Below are positions 55,434 through 64,000 of a stretch of DNA of 64,000 bases, in pieces. How positions within the stretch are numbered: position 1 is the stretch's first letter; the number at the start of each line of letters is the position of its first letter. The notes beneath the pieces are model-generated. The model did not search any database. It was not told the origin of the DNA and worked only from the letters and a program-made list of their open reading frames with translations. The DNA comes from Trichosphaerium sp. ATCC 40318 (taxonomy: Eukaryota; Discosea; Flabellinia; Trichosidae), in assembly GCA_038496445.1 (NCBI GenBank), contig JALMLS010000299.1:186001-250000 (forward strand), read 5' to 3'. Position numbers and translations under genes: made by a program.

Positions 55434-58400
55434 TTACAAAGCTACAAATATTACTCCATTTATTTTGAGTCTTTCTTTTCTTTCACATCTGTCATTGTAG
55501 CATCTTCCTCATCGGAACTTTCAACAAGTAGCGCCACCAGGGGTTTTGAAGCTAAAAATAAAAGTCACAATCTAATGCCATTAAAGCGCAGTACGTTTTT
55601 CAACAGGTGTTTGAGGTTTTATAGGTTGTCGTGGCTTGGGGTATTGAGTGTACCTACGTAAAGGTTAACAAAATATTATTTGTAGTGCGTACTGCACTGA
55701 AGGGTACATCTGAGGAGTATATCCAGCCATGTTTATTGTCTGAGGTTGAGTAAAAGGCATAGGTGCTCCGACGTGCTGATTGATAGTCTGCAATAGTTGC
55801 TTTTTTTTATTACACTCTTGTTGAAGCCGTTGTAGGTTACTTGTCAAAGCTTGCATAGAAATAGGTGCTCTATAATATTGGCGCGGTGCCACCATACCTG
55901 GATTACCTCGCGCTGCGAAATATTGGCCTGGATTGTACCCGTATGTTGGCGCAGGAGGTATCATAGATGGCATTGGCATATTGGGGAGTCGTGGCTGGGA
56001 GTCCTTATTGCCAAAGTATAAGTCTACAATAAAGAGTTATGCTATTTAGTTTGATGTAGTAACACTCACTGTGCATGCGATGCGCCAACGCAGTTGCCTG
56101 ATTAGGTTTTTGATCACCGTCAGGTGTATTGAGACCAAATCTGTCAATCTTGAGAGGTTTTGCAGCTTGTGGCCGCGTTTTCTTAGGGAGAACATTCTTA
56201 GACTTTAACATATAATTTGAAGGGATAATTTTAGCTTTCTTTCTCAGTGGTGCAACCTTTATAGTTTCGATGTCCATTTCAATTCTAGGACACGGGTTAA
56301 GTACAAGTCGTTTAAATAAGCTTACATGTAATCATCAGGTTGATCCTCTTCGTCATCATGTATGTACTCTTCTTCATCTTCGTCACCCTCAGCAAACCCT
56401 CTCTCTCGGTAGTTTACAGCTTTTCGTTTGCGTTTCCCTATACAACCGTAAGCATGGACTTCACATTTCGGAAGTAATAAAAAAAACACTGAAATAAACC
56501 AGCAATTACCACGCCCTCGCTCGTCTTCAACTTTTTTGTGTCTTGACTGTATACGATGCTTCAATAGTTTATCCCAATACTCTTCAACCTTTTGTTCAGC
56601 TTTTTTAGAGCCTTTGAGCATCGTATCATTGTCCCACAACTTGGCCACCGTAAAGTTACCAACCAGATCTCCTAAAGCGTCCTTTTCCTCTAAAACTTTG
56701 GCCTCTTTCTTTTCTTTTTGGTCTCTGTCCAACAGTTGATCAATTTGTGCTTCATCCTATGTTTACCAATAAGCCGTTTTTCTTGGCAAAACAATCTAGT
56801 AAGTCGTACATAGTTGTATTCATCGTCATCTGTCTCTGCAAACAAATGAGCTGTTCCGTAGCTTATCAGTTTATTAATTTCTCCTTGATTGAGAGCCTTT
56901 CCCATCTTTTTGACAACAATTTCCTCAAGCACCAACTTGTTCTTGGCACGATCGATGATTGCTTCCTCAACAGAATTGCGGCATACAAATTGATAGATCA
57001 TTACTTTGTTTCGTTGCCCAATGCGATGGGCTCTGCTTAAAGCCTGAATATCATTGTGGGGGTTGAAATCAGAGTCATACAAAATGACAGTATCTGATAA
57101 CAGAAGTTAGTATGCTATTTGATTGATGGTGAGTGCACCTGCTGACGCTAGATTTAATCCAACACCACCTGCTCTAAATAAATTGTGAGATCACGACTAT
57201 CACAAGCATCAACGTACTTGGTACTAAGCAAAAAAATAAAGTACTTGTCAGTCTGAGTATTAAATTTTTCAATTTCTCGCTCTCGATCTTGGCCTGTTAC
57301 TGCACCATCTAATCTACAATAATGCCATCCATAATGCTTGATAGTATTTTTTAGTTCTTTAGTCACTACAATTGAAAACATACGTTAAGATAATCCTCTA
57401 AAATATCAAGAAGCTTCGTCATGTGTGAGAATAATAGAACTCTGTGCCCTTGCTTATCTAGCTTCCGCAACATTTTGTCCAAAATAAATAATTTACCACA
57501 CGATTCAACCATCATTCTAAAGTTGCTTGTAAGAATTTTGTAGCTCGAGTTAGTTTTTTTGTTAGTACTTCATTTCTTTGTCCTCATCCTCGATATCCGG
57601 TTCGACGTTGGGGATGAGATATGGATGATTGCATAGCTTCTGTAGTTGCGCTAAGATGTTCGTCATGCGCACCTTTGTCCCGTGTACCTATTACATAATA
57701 AGCGGAATTGAGGGCTTTGTGGAAAATTGTACCCTTGCTAAATACTCATAGTTTCGTTCTATAATGTTCTTGTACAAATCTTTTTGAAACTTGGTTAACG
57801 AAATTGGAACAATCAATGACACCTAAATGGAATTTAATAAATAAGAGTTTTAGGATAGCTTTTTTTTTACCTTAGCAGGGATCAGTTGTGCAACGACATC
57901 CTTCTTGAGCCTTCTGAGCATATGTGGGCTTAAAAGTTCGTGCAATTGTTTGACCTTTGAAGGAAATGAGCTACAAGAGTTCATTGAGTAGAACTTTACC
58001 TGATCTTTTTGATGCAAGTCTGAAAATCGCTCAAGAAGTTTATCGGGTTTGTGACTCTGATCAATAAAATACAACATATTAAACAACTCAGTAAGATTGT
58101 TTTGAAGAGGAGTTCCTGTGAGCAATACTCTGTGCTTTGTTCGCCAGGTAATCAACCGCTTAAATAGTTTAGAACGATCACTCTTGAGCCTGTGTCCTTC
58201 GTCTACTATGAGAGCCTATTTTTTATATTACATAAGAAACTCGTGATGCAATAACAAAGTTCGTACCTCCCAATTGAACTTCTTTAATATAATGGAATCG
58301 CGAAGAGCAATCTCATAAGACGTTAATAGCACTTCAAATTTACATTGCTTGTCCTTTGAGAAAAACTCCTTCTGCCTTATCAATTGTCGTGATTCATGAC

Positions 58401-59816
58401 CGCCCTTATAACACACCACATTCAGCTTGGGCGCCCACTTTGCAAATTCATTGTCCCAGTTAGTAATAGTAGACAAAGGCGCAATCACAATAAATGGTTC
58501 GCGTGTACTCTCCTGCATTCTCAAGGACACGATAAACGCTATAGACTGTATTGTTTTACCGAGACCCATCTCATCTTAAAGAGAACAAATGAGTATTTGC
58601 ATCAATTTGTAGAAACAAAAAAAAAGTGTACCTGCTAAAATACCGTTGGTCCCCTTATGCCACGAATAGCGTAACCAATTAACACCATCCAATTGAAATT
58701 TGTACAAATTTAGGCCATTGTCAAAATATTTGGGTGTTTCAGTCCATTCTTCGAAGTTACCTAAACACATATGTTTGTAAAGTGCAATTTAATAAATGTA
58801 GGAATTACTGGCATCTTTCTTTGGTTCTTTCATTGTTTTCTTCACTTCTTGCCACACTTCGAACCGCTCAACACGCTCTTTGTATGCCTATAGTTGATGC
58901 AATTGATATCAGTGCTGAATACAATGGAAAAGCTACCTTCAATTGTACAGGAAACCTCCGTTTGATAACCTTTGAATCTTCCCATGTACTATCCAAAAAT
59001 TCTAACCCACACCAACTTACAAAGTATTGCTTTAAAGTCTTAGCAACACGTCTTGCAATTAGTTAGCTCACTAAAAAGATATACGAGAGCGTATACCTTT
59101 CTGCCACTACACGGTGCACTCTTTCATTCTGTGCACGCTTCATGTCTAGGTTCTTATCTGGACCTTTGCGTTTAAAATTTTTCCATTTTATGTGCGCCAA
59201 TCTCTTCACGTGACGTTCTTTAACCCACTCATTGTGTATGTGAGAAAAACCCTTCCATTTGATACAATATTCTCGGTGGTTCTATAGTACCGCGGTCACT
59301 AAAAATCCATGTCCTATCGTACGTACATCCTCGTCAAGTCTACTTTCTAGTATTACATCTATCTGTTTGTCATCGTGCTCAAATTCTTCGTCACTATCGC
59401 TCTCACTCTCGCTTTTTCTCTCCTAACCACATTTTTGGATAAATACATACCATAAGTGAGCTACCTGGTTATCTTCTCGTTTTTTTCGTATCCTGCAATA
59501 AGAAGAATTAATTAACGAGCTTTAATTTTTAAATAGTGGCTCTCTGACAAATAAAACTAACGCACGATGCTTGCTTCTTCTCAAAAGCAGCTATGGCGCC
59601 ATCATCAATGTTCTCAGCAGGCTCCCACGTGTTGTGATCGCTACCATAGCCTTCCCACGAGATCAAGTAATGAGCGTTGCCCTGAGGTTCCTTTAACGCG
59701 GTGCCAGAATCAAAGGAAATAGAGCGGTTGAGACTTACACTAATTACTCGCTTGCTGAGTATCTCCTTGACAACATAGCGGTCCTCTTCGGATTCGTCCA
59801 TATCCATGTCTTGCAT
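55434..59816 (-). CDS. CHD-family chromatin remodeller (two chromodomains + SNF2 ATPase)
   Basis: ATP-dependent nucleosome remodeller. The start at 59816 reads [20 protein letters not shown]; chromodomain 1 contains [20 protein letters not shown] and chromodomain 2 [17 protein letters not shown]. The ATPase motors follow: [20 protein letters not shown], Walker [27 protein letters not shown], the DEGH box ([18 protein letters not shown]), [69 protein letters not shown] and [15 protein letters not shown]. Downstream, [12 protein letters not shown] resembles the 'GKRxRKxVNY' motif of Mi-2/PICKLE types. No PHD finger was seen. The C-terminus is Pro/Tyr/Gln-rich. DEGH replaces the common DEAH. About twenty small introns. 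Confidence 0.9.
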
Positions 59817-59905
59817 CTCGGCAAGAAGCTCATTTTGGCGTTTATTTAACCACTTTATTGCTATCCTACGCGCACGTGAGCGAATTCGTTAAAGTTGATT
59901 TTTAA

Positions 59906-60305
59906 ATGAAATTATGGGGTTATTTTTTCTTTGTACAGCGCTGCTTTTTTCAAGCTGGTGTTTCTTCCAGCTTTACTCAGCTTTTTGAGTCTTCGTTGCG
60001 TTTGATTTTGTATTTGGTGCTCTTCTATCCACTGACTGCGTAATATATTAGTATCGCTTCAACGATGGTCTCATCTTACACATCACCCTTGCCAAAGAAA
60101 AACAGGGCGTGGTGTTGCGGTTCTGCGTTGGAATTTGCGTATTTTGTGCATTCTTGCTCACTGGCAGCCTATTTACGTAAACGAGGGTATAAATAATGCA
60201 CTACAAACCCTAGCAGGCCACATTGACCCATCGCTGCGTTTTGCTAGCACCACTTTATTGCTAAACATGCTCAAAATTGATTGGACATTGTTCTTGATAG
60301 ATTAG
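59906..60305 (+). CDS. Putative small membrane protein, doubtful model
   Basis: A plus-strand ATG at 59906 opens MKLWGYFFFVQRCFFQAGVS, SSFTQLFESSLRLILYLVLF, YPLTA. A frame then reads FNDGLILHITLAKEKQGVVL with a hydrophobic stretch, and another ends NNALQTLAGHIDPSLRFAST before a TAG at 60303-60305. These pieces look coding, but the introns that would join them (donors GTAATA near 60038 and GTAAAC near 60177) do not all keep phase, so the structure is unresolved. It starts 89 bp from the divergent CHD start codon. Possibly a small membrane protein; function unknown. Confidence 0.3.
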
Positions 60306-60569
60306 TTTATTTTTTACCGCGCTTGGTATTTCCTGTTGATCGCTTAAGTGCTTTCACCTTAAGCGACTTGATAATGTTGACACGTGTTTAGTATTTTGAG
60401 CTCACAAGGACCCAAAATTTAATTCTCATAACGCGAGGCGTGCTTTTACAACAAAGATAACGGGAGGTAGTGACTAGAGTATACTGGAGCAAAGCTTTTA
60501 TACTGCAATGTGTCAAAATCATTTGCACAAGTGTCAAAATAATTATGTTTTTGAAAGCAATTTTTTTTT

Positions 60570-61637
60570 TTACTTAGAATCAGCAAGCCTTGCCTTTGAC
60601 TCGGCCTCGTATTTCATTCTGGTCCATTTGTCACCTGTTGGTGCAAAAGTAGTTGGCTCCTTGTCTTCCGTTCGTTTTCTGGTGCGTCTTCGCTTTTTCT
60701 TTTTACGTTGTACATCTGCATTGTCCTCGTCATCTGCAGCCTCTTCTCGTTCGCGTTTTCGAGCCTCTCTTTGCTCTTGTCTATGAAAAGCTTTGAGGGC
60801 CTTAGCCTCACGCTCTATCTGTTTTTGTGCCCTCTTCACCAAATTAGATTTTTTTTCTGCAGCATACTCTTCGTGGTAAATATTTTGTTTTTCGCTTTCT
60901 GTCATAGCATTAGAACGTGCTAATCTCTGCAGTAATTATGAGTAAGCATAATATGTCCTTATTTTTGGCTTATACCTTTTCGATTTGCTTTTTTTGAAAG
61001 ACGCTTGGTCTGGATAGATTAACACACCGAAAGTCTAGAAATATTATAGGCACGTGAGCTATTGTACCAAGCTCACGGCGTAATCCCTGGTCTTGAGCAC
61101 ATACAATGAAGTGTGGATGCTGTACTAAGTCTACACAACAACGGTGGCTGTTAAAGTCTACAATGTAAATGAGGTTGCAGCCAAAAAAAAGCAAAATAAA
61201 AACGAAGAAAACTTGGTAAAAACAAAATGGTGGGTCCTTGTACCTATTTTCTGTGAGCACGAACAAGAGTACTGTCGAGCATGCTTTTTAAGCTTTCTAA
61301 CGCATTCGCTTTCGTCTTTTTTTAGTTTGTTAGTAACAGCGTAAATAGTAAAATAGCGAACCTTTCTTAATTAACTCTCTTAGGGTACAAGGAGAATAAA
61401 ACAGTGTAAAATCTTCTGTACGCAATAAAGTCGTGATTAAATGCTTGAAATCAAACTTCCCACACACATGACGTATAAATGATGCATCGACTGCTCATAA
61501 TTCGTGAATAAATGAAAAATAAACGTTTGTAAAAGCAATCTACGCTTACCCAGTAAATTATAAGGCGGCTTGATGTCGTAATGCATACCAAACCAACGTA
61601 GGGTTTGGCGTACTGCCTTATTTCTCTTTTTTCCCAT
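60570..61637 (-). CDS. UTP23: UTP23-like small-subunit processome protein
   Basis: UTP23 is a PIN-fold zinc protein of the U3 processome, needed for release of snR30/U17 and 18S rRNA maturation. The start at 61637 reads MGKKRNKAVRQTLRWFGMHY, then DIKPPYNLLG; the UTP23 start 'MxxxRxKxxxxxLxxYxxxFgfrxPyxvLxD' fits. Next come DASFIRHVCGKFDFKHLITT, LYSPCTLREL-type strands, HPHFIVCAQDQGLRRELGTI (the 'HHYxVATQDxxLrxxlR' PIN strand), AHVPIIFLDFRCVNLSRPS and the C-terminal charged helix EKQNIYHEEYAAEKKSNLVK. The tail ends in Arg/Lys clusters (KKKKRRRTRKRTEDKE). Shares a 107-bp divergent promoter with UTP12. Confidence 0.8.
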
Positions 61638-61744
61638 AGTTGTTGTTTGTTTTGCGTTGTTCAGAAAAAAAAAACTCAAGGCATTTGCACAGCTTAAGCC
61701 ACTTTTCATTGTCTTGTACATTGTATTCAGTTGTTTTTCCACCC
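61638..61744. promoter_or_regulatory. Divergent promoter of UTP23 and UTP12
   Basis: The start codons of two small-subunit processome genes lie 107 bp apart in opposite directions. A run of A residues sits near 61666-61676, and no TATA box is evident. Co-expression from a shared promoter is an inference from position and function. Confidence 0.5.
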
Positions 61745-64000
61745 ATGAGCAGGACCTACCTGCGATGGAAGCTGACAGAAACCTTTGGCGTGGTTACATC
61801 AAACCCTTGTAACGTAGTTTTCGACAATGATGGGAAAGGGGCTATCACAGGCGCTTTAGAAGCCATTCTAGTATGGCATGTCAGAAAAGGCGTAATTATG
61901 CGGCATTACGTTGACATTGAAGAAAGAACAAAGGCGTCGCCCGTTGTACGCGTTTTGGTGACTCCAGATAGTAGATTATTGATAGCTGGGTATGTAGGCC
62001 CACTCCTTTGATATGAGAGCTCTCAGGGCCTAATTTATGCATAATTTTTGTTGTTACGCCCACCATTGCATGTTTTGGTGTTTTTCTCAATAAAAACAAA
62101 ATGTACTAACTGCCTGAGTAGCTACCAAGACGGCACTATACGCGTATGGGATAATAAAGAGCGAACTCTGCTCACGGTATTCCGTGGACACACTTCCACC
62201 ATTACATCACTTGTATTACATCCTGATGGCACAATACTGGCTTCTGGTAAATACAAACAGCAAAGTTTTTTTTTTTTCTCTCAACTAAACAATAAAAAAG
62301 GGTCGACTGACACAGACATAATTCTTTGGGATATTGTTGCTTTGGAAGGTCTCTTTAGGTATGTTTTAATTCATGTCAAGTTATAAAAATAACGTCACTG
62401 TAGGCTTCGCGGACACACTAATGCCATAACACATTTGAAATTTATACAAAATGGCTCTACACTCGTGTCAAGTTCCAAAGATGGCTATATCAAAGTGTGG
62501 GATTTTGAATCGCGCCATTGTGTACAAACAGTCATAAGCGACGAGGGAGAAGTGCGTAGCTATTTATTTGAAGTTGTACTCAATTGTTTTGGTAGTTTCA
62601 TGGATTTGACATTGACGATGCGGAATCGAGGTTAATAGCCCTCACGGGAAAACGCAAAGCGTTAGTGTATTACTTGGTTGAACCAGAAGTATGTTACTGG
62701 AATATTGTACTCCAGCTGTTTCACTAACACATTTCAAAGGAAGCGAAAAAGTATGAACTGGAAGAGCGCAAAGCAAACGGTATTGATGACGAAGACATTG
62801 ACGAAGAGCTACAAGTGGACACTTCTGTGTTTACACAAAAACGCATTGTGTACTGGGGCGAGTTTCCACGCAAGAGCAAGACAAACGTGCGTAAAAAGAC
62901 AACTGTTGCTTAACTGTGCATATTCAAAATCCATAAAGGTTGTATCTGTACAATATAATCCAGAAAACTCAATGGTCGCTCTACAAACCACATCGCAATT
63001 ATTGGAACTATACACAGTCAACGACGAAGAAACAATAAAGAAGAAAATGGCTAAACGAAAAAGACGTGCAAACAAGAAACAAAAAGAGCGTGCCAAGGCA
63101 GGAGACGCTGATGCAGGTATGCTATCAAGCCGGTTTAATTATCTCATCACCCATTAATACATAAAACAGAACAAGTCAATGAAGTGGTTAAGACTCCAGA
63201 TATTGAATTTCAAGCTCTGGGACTTCTCCAGGCATCTGGAAAACTATTGAGCTTTGCGTTTTCTCCAACACGTGGCTCAGGAGAGGTACAAATTTTGTTC
63301 ATTGTTTTCAAAAAAAACCAAAAGGTCTTACAGCAACTGTAAATAGATACTGTTGGCTTTAGCAGACAATCGTATGGAATTTTATCGCCCAGCTAGTGAC
63401 GGGCAAGGCTACAATAGCGTTGCCACTATTGAACAACCTGGACATCGCTCAGATATTCGTGCAGTTGCTATCAGCCCAGCAGATACCGCAATAATGACAC
63501 TCGGCCAAGGTATTGTTCACAAATTTTTAGCTACCTGTGGCGAAATTAAGCTTAATTTAGATGGTTTGAAGATATGGCGAGCTGGTACTTTGTTTTGCAT
63601 TCGCTCAATGAAAACACAAGGCTATGCAACATGTGGCTACTTTGTTGGAGGAGATCGCTACGTTAGTTGGTAAACGTGCTTATTGATGGCTAAGTTTATA
63701 TTTAGGTAATCATTGGCACACGTGAAGGAACACTTGAAATCTATGACTTGGAGATAGCGCGCAATGTAGAAAATATCAAGGCTCATGACGGCGAAATATG
63801 GGATATACATGAACGTCCTGATGGGTACGGCTTACCAAATATGAAATACATTTAGAAATAATTCTTTGTTGACAGAAAAGGATTTGTCACGGCGAGTGCT
63901 GACAATACAGTTGGCTTTTGGGACTTAGATGCTGTACCAGACAAAGAAAGGGGTGGTAGAAAACTAAGGTATTATAAACAAAGCAACTGCTTGTGGTGTG
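61745..64000 (+). CDS. UTP12: UTP12/WDR3 WD40 protein of the small-subunit processome, N-terminal part
   Basis: UTP12 (DIP2/WDR3) is a UTP-B subunit that assembles on the 5' external spacer of pre-rRNA. The start MSRTYLRWKLTETFGVVTSN matches the family N-terminus. WD40 blades follow: DGKGAITGALEAILVWHVRK, YQDGTIRVWDNKERTLLTVF, GHTSTITSLVLHPDGTILAS, DTDIILWDIVALEGLF, GHTNAITHLKFIQNGSTLVS, SKDGYIKVWDFESRHCVQTV. A charged insert (NKKQKERAKAGDADA) precedes a second propeller (DIEFQALGLLQASGKLLSFA, GHRSDIRAVAISPADTAIM, GTREGTLEIYDLEIARNVEN, HDGEIWDIHERPDG, TASADNTVGFWDLDAVPDKE). The frame remains open at the right edge, so the last blades and the UTP12 C-terminal domain are missing. Confidence 0.88.

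Noticed and set aside
62809-63096. Minus-strand frame opposite UTP12
   Set aside because: It mirrors coding exons of the WD40 gene and shows no independent features.
1-64000. Transposon, retroelement, CRISPR or prokaryotic operon
   Set aside because: No reverse transcriptase, transposase, long terminal repeat, target-site duplication, spaced direct-repeat array or Shine-Dalgarno-linked gene run was seen. The genes are spliced.

Overview
The window is nuclear DNA from a compact, intron-rich, A+T-leaning eukaryotic microbe. About 33 protein genes fill almost all of it. They are cut by many tiny spliceosomal introns (mostly about 38-55 nt, a few near 80 nt) that start GT, very often GTAC, and end AG, frequently with a CTAAC or TTAAC branch-like motif just upstream. 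This is why most real genes appear only as short open-frame fragments; the models here were joined by eye across GT..AG pairs that keep a family-consistent frame. No tRNA, rRNA, CRISPR, transposon or prokaryotic operon was seen. The repertoire (a Dictyostelium-type 34 kDa actin-bundling protein, two RhoGEFs, an ankyrin-RapGAP, a Rab5-like GTPase, a VPS9 exchange factor, MTMR14, KICS2, ependymin-like secreted proteins, calnexin, a CHD remodeller) suggests a free-living amoeboid protist, perhaps amoebozoan; that placement is inference.

Layout. 1-5.6 kb: start of a nitrilase-like gene, a secreted/membrane glycoside-hydrolase-like protein and a long coiled-coil protein, all minus. 5.75-7.3 kb: a spliced tRNA 2-selenouridine synthase (SelU/MnmH), plus. 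7.3-16.6 kb: JmjC oxygenase, an unknown helical protein, a basic nuclear-type protein, an AAGAB/p34 adaptin chaperone, an ependymin-related protein, a Rab5-like GTPase, two small ORFs and an M28-like peptidase with lost catalytic residues. 17-25.5 kb: coiled-coil protein, a NECAP-BTB-BTB fusion, MTMR14 phosphatase, ankyrin protein, complex I subunit NDUFB7. 26-36.6 kb: secreted protein, VPS9 protein, protein O-fucosyltransferase-like enzyme, adenosine kinase, KICSTOR subunit KICS2, actin-bundling protein. 36.7-49.7 kb: IQ-DH-PH RhoGEF, METTL23-like methyltransferase, calnexin, a 1.4 kb gene-free stretch with strong hairpins, an ARM-DH-PH fusion, a small basic protein. 50-64 kb: TMEM135-like membrane protein, ANK-RapGAP, CHD remodeller, a doubtful small gene, UTP23, and the start of UTP12/WDR3.

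Functional themes. Endosome and small-GTPase control (Rab5-like, VPS9, NECAP, AAGAB, MTMR14, RhoGEFs, RapGAP), the secretory pathway (calnexin, O-fucosyltransferase, several signal-peptide proteins), and ribosome/tRNA biogenesis (UTP23, UTP12, SelU). Genes alternate between divergent and convergent neighbours, with gaps as small as 7-9 bp. Repeated divergent pairs with start codons 7-325 bp apart imply bidirectional promoters; UTP23/UTP12, both small-subunit processome factors, is the clearest functional pair.
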